Of a DNA stretch of 64,000 nt, positions 46,543-56,243 are shown one piece after another (positions within the stretch are counted from its first letter, which is position 1; every line of letters begins with the position of its first letter). The notes below the pieces were generated by a model, which was not told the DNA's origin, made no database searches, and saw only the letters and a list, made by a program, of their open reading frames with translations. The position numbers and the translations under genes are program-made. The stretch spans positions 1,221,001 to 1,285,000 of the forward strand of contig NZ_CP036433.1 in NCBI RefSeq assembly GCF_007751035.1, in the 5' to 3' direction. This DNA comes from Lignipirellula cremea. GTDB lineage: Bacteria; Planctomycetota; Planctomycetia; Pirellulales; Pirellulaceae.

Positions 46543-49088
46543 ACGAACGCGCCGCCTCTCCTGCACCGCCGATGCCCACTTTCTTCGACGGTTACACCCC
46601 GCTGCCTGGCGCCTATGACGAGGCGCAGCGGGCGGAAGGCGTTGCGCGCCCGAACTGGAGTGCTTTTTGCGACGGGTTCCATCAAATCGGAATCGACGAG
46701 TTCAGCCGCCGCTGGGGACAAGCCCAGCGGCTGATCCGCGACAACGGCCTGGCGTATAGCGCCCATGCCGACCCTGACGAGAAACCGCGGCCCTGGGAGC
46801 TGGACCCGCTGCCGCTGTTGATTGACCAGCATGAATGGGCGACCGTATCGGCCGCCCTGGAGCAACGGGCCCGGCTGCTGAACCTGGTGCTGGCCGATCT
46901 GTACGGACCGCAGACGATCCTGGAACGCGGCCTCTGTCCGGCCGAACTGGTGCTGGGCAACCCGCTGTTCCTGCGTCCCTGCCATGGACAGAAGCCGGTC
47001 GAGAACTCCTGGCTGACGTTCTACGCGGCCGACCTCGCCAGAGCGCCTGACGGCGGCTGGTGGGTGCTGGCAGATCGGACCGAAGCTCCCTCCGGCGCTG
47101 GCTACGCGCTGGAGAACCGCATCGTCATGTCGCGGATGCTGCCCGACCTGTTTCGTCGCTGCGGCGTGCAGCGTCTGGCCGGGTACTTTATCGCCGTGCA
47201 AAAACGGTTGCTGCAGCTGGCCCAGTCCCGCACCGATAACCCGCATGTGGTGCTGCTCAGTCAGGGCTCGCAACATCCCAACTATTTTGAAGACTCTTAC
47301 CTCGCCCGGTACCTGGGGTACACGCTGGCCGAAAGCGGCGATCTGGGTTTGCGCAGCGGGCAGGTGATGCTGCGGACGCTCAGCGGACTGACTCCGGTCG
47401 ACGTGATCCTGCGGCGCCCCAACTCGGGCGACTCCGACCCGCTGAACTTTCCCGACGGCGCTGCGCTGGGGGCGGCCGGCCTGCTGCAGGCTTGCCTGGG
47501 CGGTTCGGTGGCGGTCGCCAATCCGCTGGGCAGCGGCCTGGTGGAATCGCCCGTGTTCATGGCCTTCCTGCCGCGACTCTGTGTGGAGTTGCTGGGCGAA
47601 GAACTCAAAATGCCAGGCGTCGCAACCTGGTGGTGCGGCGACGAGGTGTCGCGGAAGTACGTGCTGGAGCATCTGGGCGACCTGGTCATCAAACGGGCGT
47701 TCCGCGACCGCGGTCGCGAGTTCCAGATGAACGTCGCCCTGAACCGCATGTCGAAAAAAGAACTGAAGGAACGGATCCAGGCGCAGCCGCAGGCGTACGT
47801 CGCGCAGGAAATGGTCGCCCGGTCTTCGATCCCGACCTTCTCGGGAAACAAAATCCGACCGTCCCGGTTAGCGCTGCGGGCGTTTGTCGTCGGCAACGAG
47901 GACGGCTACGAAATCATGCCGGGCGGACTGGCCCGCGTTTCGAGCGAGCTGGAATCGCTGGAACTGTCGGTCGTCTCGGGCGAGCTCAGCAAAGACGTCT
48001 GGATCATGGGCGGCGCGCCGATCAACCCGCCGACCCTGCTGCCGCGGAACGACCAGGCGATTGAACTCCGCCGCCACGGCGCCGATCTGCCCAGTCGCGT
48101 GGCCGATAACATTCTGTGGCTCGGCCGGCAGATGGAACGCGCCGACGCCTCGGCCCGACTGTTACGGGCGACCGCCTTGCGGATTGGCGGGGAAGATATC
48201 GCTTGCGGCGGATCGGAGCTGCCGGTGCTGCTCCGCACGCTGGCGGCCCAGGGCCACATTGAGCCCGGCTTTGTGCTCGACGGCTATCGCGACAGCCTGC
48301 CGGCGATTGAAAAGTCGTTGCCGGCGGCCGTTTTCGACGAGTCGCTGCCCAGCAGTCTGCGGAGCATCGTGAACGAGATCGTCCGTCTGGCCGGCAGCGC
48401 CCGGGACCGTCTTTCGCTCGACAGCTGGCGGATCGTACGGCATATCGACGAAGAGTTCCGCCCCCAGCGACCGGGCAAGCTCGACCTGACCGATGTGCTC
48501 AGCGCCACCAACCGCCTGGTGCTGGATATGTCGGCCCTGGCCGGCATGGTGATGGAAAGCATGACCCGCGCCCAGGCGTTCCGCTTTCTGGATCTGGGCC
48601 GCCGCATGGAACGCGCCTGCCAGATCAACGGCCTCATCCGCCACGCGCTGGTCGGCCCGCTGGAGATTGATACGCTGCTGCTGCAGGCGGTGCTGGAAAT
48701 CAGCGACAGCCTGATGACGTACCGGGCCCGTTACCTGGCGAACATCAACCTGGCCGCCGTGCTCGACCTGGTGCTGACGGACGAATCCAACCCGCGGTCG
48801 ATGGCGTACCAGTTTGTCGCCCTGGAGAAACTGGTCGACGAGTTGCCGCGCGACATGGCCACGCCCGGCTACGGCCCGGAACAGAAAGCGGCGATGAACC
48901 TGCTGCACACGATCCGCATGGTCGACGTCTCCAACATCGCCGTGCTGCACCACCTGGGCGAGCACCATCACCTGGAAGAACTGCTCAACCACGTCGACAA
49001 ACAGATTCCCGAACTAACCGACGCGATCTCGCGCAAGTACCTGATCCATTCAGAATCGTCAAAGTTCTCCACCAGCCCGCCGCACTAA
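46539..49088 (+). CDS. Fused circularly permuted ATP-grasp and alpha-E protein
   Basis: This 849-residue fusion carries an ATP-grasp half (about 1-500) with WWVLADRTEAPSGAGYALENR and IMPGGLARVSSELESLELSVV. The alpha-E half starts near residue 515 (VADNILWLGRQMERADASARLLRA) and runs to the end. It is thus a single-chain paralog of the two separate proteins encoded at 40001 and 41473. The ATP-grasp motif here is ADRTEAPSG instead of EDNLRCPSG, so the two ligases belong to different subfamilies and may add different residues. It is coupled to the transglutaminase gene by a four-base overlap. Confidence 0.91.
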   Translation: MNERAASPAPPMPTFFDGYTPLPGAYDEAQRAEGVARPNWSAFCDGFHQIGIDEFSRRWGQAQRLIRDNGLAYSAHADPDEKPRPWELDPLPLLIDQHEWATVSAALEQRARLLNLVLADLYGPQTILERGLCPAELVLGNPLFLRPCHGQKPVENSWLTFYAADLARAPDGGWWVLADRTEAPSGAGYALENRIVMSRMLPDLFRRCGVQRLAGYFIAVQKRLLQLAQSRTDNPHVVLLSQGSQHPNYFEDSYLARYLGYTLAESGDLGLRSGQVMLRTLSGLTPVDVILRRPNSGDSDPLNFPDGAALGAAGLLQACLGGSVAVANPLGSGLVESPVFMAFLPRLCVELLGEELKMPGVATWWCGDEVSRKYVLEHLGDLVIKRAFRDRGREFQMNVALNRMSKKELKERIQAQPQAYVAQEMVARSSIPTFSGNKIRPSRLALRAFVVGNEDGYEIMPGGLARVSSELESLELSVVSGELSKDVWIMGGAPINPPTLLPRNDQAIELRRHGADLPSRVADNILWLGRQMERADASARLLRATALRIGGEDIACGGSELPVLLRTLAAQGHIEPGFVLDGYRDSLPAIEKSLPAAVFDESLPSSLRSIVNEIVRLAGSARDRLSLDSWRIVRHIDEEFRPQRPGKLDLTDVLSATNRLVLDMSALAGMVMESMTRAQAFRFLDLGRRMERACQINGLIRHALVGPLEIDTLLLQAVLEISDSLMTYRARYLANINLAAVLDLVLTDESNPRSMAYQFVALEKLVDELPRDMATPGYGPEQKAAMNLLHTIRMVDVSNIAVLHHLGEHHHLEELLNHVDKQIPELTDAISRKYLIHSESSKFSTSPPH

Positions 49089-49138
49089 CGCGGGTTAGCA
49101 GTTAGTGGTTAGCGATTAGCATCTTCACACCGTAATCA

Positions 49139-49177
49139 ACGGCCTTCGGCCCGTAAGATGGGCACTCTTGCCCGTCT
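49139..49177 (+). terminator. Two weak hairpins after the ATP-grasp cluster
   Basis: GGCC-TTC-GGCC (49141-49151) and AGATGGGCA-CTCT-TGCCCGTCT (49156-49177, one wobble pair) lie downstream of the cluster. A stretch of TTAGC-like short repeats (49091-49123) precedes them. No T-run follows, so termination is uncertain. Confidence 0.35.
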
Positions 49178-49328
49178 AAGATTAACGGTCAACGCCGAGC
49201 GGCGGCCGAGCGTTTGCTTGTGATCCCATTTCGGCTGCATTCCGGCAATCGTAAACGGGCAGGAGTCCCCGTTCTGCAGGATGCTGGAGGCAACGCCGTC
49301 TGGCCAAAGAGACGGGTTTTAGCCGGGC

Positions 49329-50696
49329 TTACACCAGTTCGCGCATCGGTTCGACGTTGGAGTCGACCGGGTACTGCGGGCGGCCGCGGAGATCGAATTC
49401 TCGCACGTTGCGCAGGTTCACGCCGACGGCGTGGAACAACGTGGCGAATACCTCGGGGAAGGTTACCGGGCGATCGATGGCCTCTTCGCCCAGGCGGTTG
49501 GTGGCGCCGATCACTTGACCGTGCCGCATGCCGCCGCCGGCGAGCAGGGCGCAGGAGACGCGCGGCCAGTGGTCGCGGCCGCCGTTCTTGTTGATGATGG
49601 GGGTGCGGCCGAACTCGCCCCAGACGACGACGGAAACGTCGCGGTCCAGGCCTCGGTCATGCAGATCCTGCACCAAAGCCGAGACGGCCTGGTCGAGCAT
49701 CGGCATATCTTCACGGGCGCGGGTGAAGTTGCCGCCGTGCCAGTCCCAGCGGCTGAAGTTGAGCGACACCATGCGGGCGCCGGCTTCGACCAGGCGGCGG
49801 GCGATCAAAAAGTTCTCGTTCATCTTCGGGGCGCCGTCGGCCCGGAAGGTCGGATCGCCTTTGCCAAACCGTTCGACCAGGGCCGGGTCTTCGTCGGACA
49901 GGTCGAGCGCGGCCGCCAGAGCCGACGAAGTGAGAATCCCCATCGCCTGTTCGGTGAACGCATCGAGCCCTTCCATGGCGCCGGAGGAGTCGACATCGCG
50001 ACGGAAGTTGTCGAGCGTTTTGAGCAGGTTGCTGCGATCGCCCAGGCGTTCCAGGGAGATGCCCTGGAGGACCATATTTTCGATTTTGGAGGTTTCCCCT
50101 TTGCCGCCCATCAGGCGGAACGGGGCATGCTTCACGCCGAGGAAGCCGCCTTCGCCCGGGTCGCCCCATTGCTCATGGCCCGTTTTGTAGAACAGGCTGA
50201 GATGGGGCGGGATGGTGCGGTTGACGGGTCCCTGCACATGCGACAGCCAGGAGCCCATCGAGGGCCAGCCGCCGGCGGGGGCGTTCTGGGTTTCAATGCG
50301 GCCCGACATTGCCTGGTAAGCGGAGTGCCCGCCGGAAGCGCCGACCATGGAGCGGATCGGGGTGAACTTGTCCATCATGCTGGCGATGCGGGGGAACATC
50401 TCGCTGATTTCAATGCCAGGGACGTTCGTTTTGATCGCGTCGAATTCGCCCCGCACTTCGGACGGGGCGTCCTGTTTGATATCCCACATATCCTGGTGCG
50501 GCGGGCCGCCCGGCAGGAAGACGTTAATCACCGCCTTGTGCGAGGCGCCGATGCCGGCTTTGGCTTCCGCGGCCAGCAATTGCGGCAGCGTGAGACTGCC
50601 CATTGCCAGGCCGCCGATCTGCAGGAAATTACGACGCGAGATTCCGTCGCAAAAACGATTCGGCCGCGGGTCGGGGCGTCCCAGGATCGTCAGCAT
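49329..50696 (-). CDS. DUF1501 protein with Tat signal
   Basis: From ATG 50696 (AAGGA seven bases upstream) the protein has 455 residues. The Tat signal [26 protein letters not shown] marks export in folded form. The DUF1501 domain is related to the alkaline phosphatase/sulfatase superfamily. Visible segments are [57 protein letters not shown] and [19 protein letters not shown]. These proteins are very numerous in planctomycetes and usually pair with a DUF1549/DUF1553 cytochrome-like gene, which is missing here. Substrate unknown. Confidence 0.9.
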   Translation of the reverse strand: MLTILGRPDPRPNRFCDGISRRNFLQIGGLAMGSLTLPQLLAAEAKAGIGASHKAVINVFLPGGPPHQDMWDIKQDAPSEVRGEFDAIKTNVPGIEISEMFPRIASMMDKFTPIRSMVGASGGHSAYQAMSGRIETQNAPAGGWPSMGSWLSHVQGPVNRTIPPHLSLFYKTGHEQWGDPGEGGFLGVKHAPFRLMGGKGETSKIENMVLQGISLERLGDRSNLLKTLDNFRRDVDSSGAMEGLDAFTEQAMGILTSSALAAALDLSDEDPALVERFGKGDPTFRADGAPKMNENFLIARRLVEAGARMVSLNFSRWDWHGGNFTRAREDMPMLDQAVSALVQDLHDRGLDRDVSVVVWGEFGRTPIINKNGGRDHWPRVSCALLAGGGMRHGQVIGATNRLGEEAIDRPVTFPEVFATLFHAVGVNLRNVREFDLRGRPQYPVDSNVEPMRELV

Positions 50697-50987
50697 GGCA
50701 AGGTCCTTCAGCAAACGCGGAAAGGCGGAATGGGCAGGTGGGAATTTTCAACTGTTATCGTATCGAAAACAGTTGATGGTTACAAGCAGGAAAAGCCCTT
50801 TGCTGGCGGGGGAATCGCCCATTCAGGGGGAGGCCGATATCCCTCAGGCAGACCTTAACGGCCGGGAATGCCCCTTCCCTCAGGCGGGTAGATGGGGACG
50901 GAGGCCGGCCGGTTCGCCTTGTGCCGCGGGATCTTTTCCTTCAGGATAAAAAGAGCGAGTTTTGCCGGTCCTGACGGGAGTTTTGCG

Positions 50988-52274
50988 ATGATCTGGTCTG
51001 TTGGTGAAAAGTCCGTCTGGTGGGGCATGCTGGCGGCGGGCGCGACGCTGCTGGCCGGGGGCTGTTCCGGCAGCACCAAACCGGTTGCCGTGAAAGATCC
51101 GGCCGCCATCGCCAAAGCAGCTGCAGTGGAGCCTGCCGAGGGCGACTGGCCCTGGTGGATGGGGCCGACCCGCGATAACCATGCGGCGGGCGAACTCCCG
51201 CCGCTGACCTGGGATGAGAATACCAACGTGGTCTGGCGGGCCGATCTGTCCGGCAGCGGGCATGCTTCCCCCATTGTCGAAGGCGACGCGGTCTTTGTCG
51301 CCACGGCCGATGAAAAATCCCAGACCAAGTCGTTGATCTGTCTGGATCGCCAGGACGGCAAGCAGCGCTGGCAGACGATCGTCCATCGGGGCTCCTTCAT
51401 GCATATCCATCCGAAGAACTCGCAAGCTTCGGCCACCCCGGCCTGCGACGGCGAGCAGGTGTACACGGTGTTCATGATCGACGGCGGCATCTGGGCGACG
51501 GCCCTGGATCGCCAGGGAGAGATCGTCTGGCAGACCAAGGCCGGCGACTTCCGCTCCCTGCACGGGTATGGCTCTTCTCCTTTACTGTACAAGTCGTTGC
51601 TGATCGTGGCGGGCGACAGTTCGGGCGGCGGTTTTCTGACGGCTTTGTATCGGGACTCGGGCGAGATTGCCTGGCGTACGGCGCGGGAGAGCAACAACAG
51701 CTTTGGCACTCCCATTCTGATGGAGCGGGACGGCAAGCAGCAGATCGTGCTGGCCGGCCACAGCCGGTTGATCGGCTACGATCCCGACACGGGCCAGGAG
51801 TTATGGAATGCCGAAGGCCCCGCCGCGACAACGGCCAACACGGTCGTCAGCGACGGCAGCCTGATCTTCGCTTCCGGCGGGCATCCGGAACGGAATCTCT
51901 ATGCCGTGGATCCTGCAACCGGGAGCATCGCCTGGCAGCAGAACGTCAAGGTTTATGTGCCGTCGCTGCTCACGGTGGGGAAGCGGCTGCTGGCGCTTTC
52001 CGACGACGGCGTGGCGCGGCTGTATGAGGCGGACAGCGGCAAACGGGTCTGGCAGGAACGGCTGGGAGGCGATTTCACCGCGTCGCCGGTGGCGTGCGGC
52101 GAGTATGTCTTTGCCACCAATGAAGCCGGGCTGACGTATGTTTTCCGGGCCGGCGACAAACTGGAGCCGGCGACGGAGAACCAGCTGGGCACGCACGGCT
52201 TTGCAACGCCCGTCATTTGCGGCGGGCGGTTGTACCTGCGGACCGAGAACGCGCTGTACTGCATCGGCAACTAG
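50988..52274 (+). CDS. PQQ-like beta-propeller lipoprotein
   Basis: From ATG 50988 the protein has 428 residues and a lipobox LAGGC, followed by an Ala/Pro linker. A seven- or eight-bladed propeller carries repeated motifs of the form ALDRQGEIVWQTKAG, ALYRDSGEIAWRT, GYDPDTGQELWNAEG and AVDPATGSIAWQQ. This matches PQQ-binding-like repeat proteins that are common planctomycete surface proteins. Conserved residues for PQQ-dependent dehydrogenase catalysis were not seen, so a binding role is more likely. An earlier in-frame start at 50892 would put a charged stretch before the lipoprotein signal. Confidence 0.85.
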   Translation: MIWSVGEKSVWWGMLAAGATLLAGGCSGSTKPVAVKDPAAIAKAAAVEPAEGDWPWWMGPTRDNHAAGELPPLTWDENTNVVWRADLSGSGHASPIVEGDAVFVATADEKSQTKSLICLDRQDGKQRWQTIVHRGSFMHIHPKNSQASATPACDGEQVYTVFMIDGGIWATALDRQGEIVWQTKAGDFRSLHGYGSSPLLYKSLLIVAGDSSGGGFLTALYRDSGEIAWRTARESNNSFGTPILMERDGKQQIVLAGHSRLIGYDPDTGQELWNAEGPAATTANTVVSDGSLIFASGGHPERNLYAVDPATGSIAWQQNVKVYVPSLLTVGKRLLALSDDGVARLYEADSGKRVWQERLGGDFTASPVACGEYVFATNEAGLTYVFRAGDKLEPATENQLGTHGFATPVICGGRLYLRTENALYCIGN

Positions 52275-52318
52275 CTTTTTCTAATTGCCTTGGGTGCTGC
52301 TCGAGAACATCCCGGCCG

Positions 52319-53764
52319 TTAGTGGATGGCCATGGAAACGTATTTGGTCTCGAGATAGGCCTCCAGCCCTTCGCGACCCAGCTCGCGGCCCAGGCCGCTT
52401 TCTTTCATGCCGCCAAACGGGCACTGCACCATGGTCGGAGCCGGATCATTGATGCCGATGATGCCGGCCTCAAGTCCTTCCGCCAAACGCCAGGCGGTCG
52501 ATAGATCGTTGGTAAAGGCATAAGCCGCCAGGCCATAACGGGTGTTGTTGGCGGCCGCGATCACGTCGTCGAGGTTGTCAAAATCGATCAGCGGCATGAC
52601 GGGAGCAAACGGCTCTTCTTCTAACATTCGGGAGTCGGGCGACAGATGGGACAGCACGGTCGGCTCGTAGAAATAGCCTTGCTGGAACTTCTGGGAACGC
52701 TGGCCGCCGGACAGCACCTGGGCGCCTTTGGAACGGGCGTCATCCACCAGTCCGATCGTTTTCTCGAGGGCCGAGGCTTCGAACATGGGGCCGATCTCCA
52801 CGCCTTCGTCGAGGCCGTTCCCCAGTTTGAGATTACCGGCCAGTCGCACGGCCGCCTCGGCGAACGGCTCCGCCAACTCGGAGTGCACATAGAACCGGGT
52901 GGGACAGATGCAGACCTGTCCGTTGTTGCGGAACTTGCCCGTGACGGCGATTTTGGCGGCGATCTCCGGGTCTGCATCGGGGCAGACGATAAACGGCGCA
53001 TGGCCGCCCAGTTCCAGGCTGATATGCTTCACCTGGTCGGCACAGCCCCGCATCAGCTCTTTGCCGACCGGCGTGGAGCCGGTAAAGCTGATCTTGCGAC
53101 AGATCGGGTTCTCCAGGAACTCGGCGGAAATTTCCTTCGCCGACCCGATCACCATGTTCACCACGCCGTCGGGAAATTCGGCCTCGGCCAGGCATTCGAA
53201 CAGCTGGATCAGGCTCAGCGGCGTCTGGCTGGCGGGCTTGGCGACGACCGTACAACCGGCGGCCAGGGCCGGGGCCATCTTGCGCGCCTGCAGGGTGACG
53301 GGGAAGTTGAACGGGGTGATCGTGCCGACGACGCCTACTGGATGCGACACGGTCAAATGCCGGCGGCCCGGGAGCGACTCCGGGATCAGCCGGCCGTAGT
53401 TACGCTTCGCTTCTTCGGCGAACCACTCAAACGTATCGGCGGCCTGGCGGATCTCTCCCTGCGACTCGGCCAAGGGTTTCCCTTGTTCCAGCGTGAGCGT
53501 GCGGGCGATCTCATCGACGCGGTTGCGGATTTTTTCCGCCGCCCTTTTGAGCACGGCGGCCCGCTCCCAGGCGGTTCGTTTCTTCCAGGCAGGAAAAGCG
53601 GCAGCGGCCGCTTCGAGCGCGGCTTTGGTTTCCTGGCGTCCACCGCAGGCGACTTCGGCCAGCACCTGTTCGGTGGCCGGATTGATGACCTCCAGCGTTT
53701 TGCCGTCGGCCGCATCACACCATTTACCGTTAATAAACATCCGGCCCGGGGCAGGAAGCGACAT
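52319..53764 (-). CDS. NAD(P)-dependent aldehyde dehydrogenase (succinate-semialdehyde dehydrogenase-like)
   Basis: From ATG 53764 the enzyme has 481 residues, the family's usual size. Catalytic E251 (LELGGHAPFIV) and C285 (NNGQVCICPTRFYV) are present. So are the nucleotide-binding TPFNFP, VAKPASQTPLS and FTGSTPVGKELM segments and the C-terminal PFGGMKESGLGRELGREGLEAY. It would oxidise an aldehyde to the acid. Motifs are closest to the GabD group, but the substrate cannot be fixed. It is unrelated to the CoA-acylating enzyme of the microcompartment locus. It is convergent with the propeller gene. Confidence 0.9.
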   Translation of the reverse strand: MSLPAPGRMFINGKWCDAADGKTLEVINPATEQVLAEVACGGRQETKAALEAAAAAFPAWKKRTAWERAAVLKRAAEKIRNRVDEIARTLTLEQGKPLAESQGEIRQAADTFEWFAEEAKRNYGRLIPESLPGRRHLTVSHPVGVVGTITPFNFPVTLQARKMAPALAAGCTVVAKPASQTPLSLIQLFECLAEAEFPDGVVNMVIGSAKEISAEFLENPICRKISFTGSTPVGKELMRGCADQVKHISLELGGHAPFIVCPDADPEIAAKIAVTGKFRNNGQVCICPTRFYVHSELAEPFAEAAVRLAGNLKLGNGLDEGVEIGPMFEASALEKTIGLVDDARSKGAQVLSGGQRSQKFQQGYFYEPTVLSHLSPDSRMLEEEPFAPVMPLIDFDNLDDVIAAANNTRYGLAAYAFTNDLSTAWRLAEGLEAGIIGINDPAPTMVQCPFGGMKESGLGRELGREGLEAYLETKYVSMAIH

Positions 53765-53879
53765 GAGATTTACACCATTCCAAAGGAAAGAATCAGGCGA
53801 ACGTTCTTTTTTACAAAAAGCAGGCGGCAATTCCGATGCCCAACCCGTGCGAAGAGATTGGATCCTCTTCTTCTGTTAG

Positions 53880-54593
53880 CTATTGGTCTCCCGCGGGGAC
53901 CACGCCGATTTGCTCCCACCAGGCAGGAAGCGGGGCGGTGACGGCGACGGGCTCGCGCGTCATGGGGTGACGTAACGCCAGGCGCCGGGCGTGCAGGCCA
54001 ATCCAGCGGGCGCGCTCGTCGACGGTTTCCGGCCCAAAGAGGGACGTCGCTCCGTACATGGCGTCGCCCAGCACGGCGTGGCCGCGCGCGGCGCATTGCA
54101 CGCGGATCTGATGCATGCGGCCCGTTTCCAGCTCGATCTGCAGCCAGGTGAACGTGGGGAACCGGCGGAGCACCTGGTAACGCAATACGGCCCGCCGGCC
54201 TTCGATGTGGTCGGCCGGGACCAGTTCGGCCACGGGGCGTTCGGGGATCTTGCGGATGTGGTCGATCCACTCGCCCGTGTCATCGGCAACCTGCCCTTCG
54301 ACGACGGCCCAGTAGGTTTTGTCGACCAGTCGTCCTTCAAACTGCTCACAGATGCGACGGGCCGCCCGCACATGTTTGGCCGTCGCCAGCGCACCGGAGA
54401 CAGGCCGATCCAGCCGGTGCGCCATCGCCAGGTAAACCTTGCCCGGCTTTTCATCGCGCAGTTTAAGGAACCGCTTGATGCGCGTTTCCAGACTGTCGAC
54501 TTCCGGCGGCGCCTGGGTGAGCAGCCCGCCCGGTTTGGCGACGATGAGGAGCGGGCCCTCTTCGTGCAGAATGTCAAATCCTTCAGGCGTCAT
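53880..54593 (-). CDS. RluA-family pseudouridine synthase
   Basis: This 237-residue RluA-type enzyme isomerises uridine to pseudouridine in RNA. The catalytic Asp is D62 in HRLDRPVSG, followed by KTYWAVVEG, the family's second motif. IELETGRMHQIRVQCAARGHAVLGDAMYG and the late IGLHARRLALRHPMT are typical. The ATG at 54593 has AGGA eight bases upstream and is preferred over the TTG at 54611. There is no N-terminal S4 domain, so it may target tRNA or one rRNA site. Target unknown. Confidence 0.9.
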   Translation of the reverse strand: MTPEGFDILHEEGPLLIVAKPGGLLTQAPPEVDSLETRIKRFLKLRDEKPGKVYLAMAHRLDRPVSGALATAKHVRAARRICEQFEGRLVDKTYWAVVEGQVADDTGEWIDHIRKIPERPVAELVPADHIEGRRAVLRYQVLRRFPTFTWLQIELETGRMHQIRVQCAARGHAVLGDAMYGATSLFGPETVDERARWIGLHARRLALRHPMTREPVAVTAPLPAWWEQIGVVPAGDQ

Positions 54594-54693
54594 CCATTCC
54601 GTCCTCGCCAAAGTTATCCTGTCGCCCGGACCCGCGCCGGGGTCACGGCCAACGCCAGGGCCTGCGCGGGGACGTTGTTATTGGGGCTTTCCG

Positions 54694-55467
54694 CTATCGG
54701 GCAGTCCAGCCGCCATCGATGGCGAATATTCCGCCGACGCAGTAGCTGGCGGCATCGCTGGCGAGGAAGATCGCGGCGCCCTGGATCTCGGCCAGTTCGC
54801 CCCAGCGTCCCAGCGCCACGGCGCCGACGATGAACTTTTTGGTCTGTTCGTCGTCGGCGATCGGAATGTTCATCGGCGTGAGAAACGGGCCGGGGCAGAT
54901 GGCGTTGACGGTAATGTTATGCGGAGCCAGTTCCAGTCCCAGCGCGCGGGTCATTTGCACCACGGCGCCTTTGCTGGCGGTGTAAGGAGTGCGATTGTCG
55001 AGACCGACCAGACCGAGCGTGCTGGCCATGTTGATGATCCGCCCGTAGCGGGCTTTCTTCATGGCGGGGACGACCGCTTTGGTCGCCAGCCAGACGCCGT
55101 CGACGTTGACCTGCTGCACCTGGCGGAATTCGTCGTAGGTGAGTTCGTCGATCGGACCGCGAATGTTGATGCCGGCGTTGTTGATGAGAATGTCGATCTT
55201 GCCGAACTCTTTGAGCGCCTTTTTCGCCAGGCTGTCGCAGTCCTCCGGCGACGTGACATCGGCCCGCATGCCGATCGCTTTATGCCCGTAGTCGGCGGCG
55301 ATCTGAATGGCCGTCGCCTGGACTTCCTCTTCATTGCGACTGGCCAGCAGAACATCGGCTCCGGCCGAGGCCAGGCCGGCTGCCATCGCCTCGCCCAGTC
55401 CTTTGGAGCCGCCGGTGATGACCGCGCTGCGGCCGGTCAGATCAAACAGTTTAATCCCGGGTAACAT
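54694..55467 (-). CDS. Short-chain dehydrogenase/reductase (gluconate 5-dehydrogenase/FabG-like)
   Basis: This 257-residue classical SDR has the NAD(P) loop TGGSKGLG (18-25), NNAG (97-99) and the catalytic S149, Y162 and K166 (PYTASKGAV). It ends with the common GGIFAIDGGWTAR. Its N-terminus (LPGIKLFDLTGRSAVITGG) is like gluconate 5-dehydrogenases. It would reduce or oxidise a small hydroxy/keto compound. It stands between a pseudouridine synthase and a phosphoesterase gene and gives no clear pathway context. Confidence 0.9.
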   Translation of the reverse strand: MLPGIKLFDLTGRSAVITGGSKGLGEAMAAGLASAGADVLLASRNEEEVQATAIQIAADYGHKAIGMRADVTSPEDCDSLAKKALKEFGKIDILINNAGINIRGPIDELTYDEFRQVQQVNVDGVWLATKAVVPAMKKARYGRIINMASTLGLVGLDNRTPYTASKGAVVQMTRALGLELAPHNITVNAICPGPFLTPMNIPIADDEQTKKFIVGAVALGRWGELAEIQGAAIFLASDAASYCVGGIFAIDGGWTAR

Positions 55468-55619
55468 CCGCCAGGGTCCTTTCCCAAAAGGTCGTGATTA
55501 CAGGTTTTGTGCCAGCGTACCTGAATTTGAAACGGCCCGACATGGGACGGCGATGAACGTCGCGGCGCCTGGCCTGTGTCTGAACTTTGCCGCCAGGTCG
55601 ATGACGCCTGACGCCGAGT

Positions 55620-56243
55620 CTACAGCGGCAGACGTCGACCGGCGTCCAGATTCCAGAGGACGCCCTGCGGACCGGCGTTGACGACGGGCACGCCGTCGAG
55701 GTCGCCCACCGTTCCGCCGCTGGCGTGGATATGCCCGCAGACGACCAGCCTGGGGCGGAGGTCCAGGATCGCCTGGCGAATGGCCGTGCTGCCGCGATGC
55801 TGGCCGCCCGAATCGCGATCGACGACGCCGTGCGGCGGGGCATGCGTCACCAGCACACAGCCCGAAGGACAGCCGGCCAGCAGTCCGGCTGCCTGCTCTT
55901 CGGTGAAGTCATAACTCCAGGAGCCAAACGGCGTGACCGGTACGGCCCCTCCCAGCCCATAGAAGACTTCGCCCTGGAGGGTCGCCTGAGAGCCATGCAG
56001 CACCTGGGCGGCGGGGCCGTCCTGGAATGCCTGGCACAGCTCTTCGTACGATTCGGCATTGCCGGGCGTCGCGACCAGAGGGATCGGGAGCGCGGCCAGC
56101 AGTCGTACGGCGTCGGCGATTCCGCGGCGCATGTTGCCGAAGTCACCCGCACCGATGGCGACATCGGCCCCGGCCGCTTGTTCCACCAGCGCGGCGGCGG
56201 CCGTCGGGCTGGCATGGAGATCACTGAACAGCAGAAGCTTCAT
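55620..56243 (-). CDS. Calcineurin-like metallophosphoesterase
   Basis: This 207-residue metallophosphoesterase has metal-binding motifs FSDLHAS (D-x-H), GAGDFG (GD), TPGNAES (GN, with E in place of the usual H/D neighbour), THAPPHG and CGHIHAS (GHxH). The length fits small cytoplasmic YfcE-like enzymes. It would hydrolyse a phosphomono- or diester. The substrate is unknown. The stop of the upstream small membrane protein gene overlaps this start by four bases. Confidence 0.88.
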   Translation of the reverse strand: MKLLLFSDLHASPTAAAALVEQAAGADVAIGAGDFGNMRRGIADAVRLLAALPIPLVATPGNAESYEELCQAFQDGPAAQVLHGSQATLQGEVFYGLGGAVPVTPFGSWSYDFTEEQAAGLLAGCPSGCVLVTHAPPHGVVDRDSGGQHRGSTAIRQAILDLRPRLVVCGHIHASGGTVGDLDGVPVVNAGPQGVLWNLDAGRRLPL

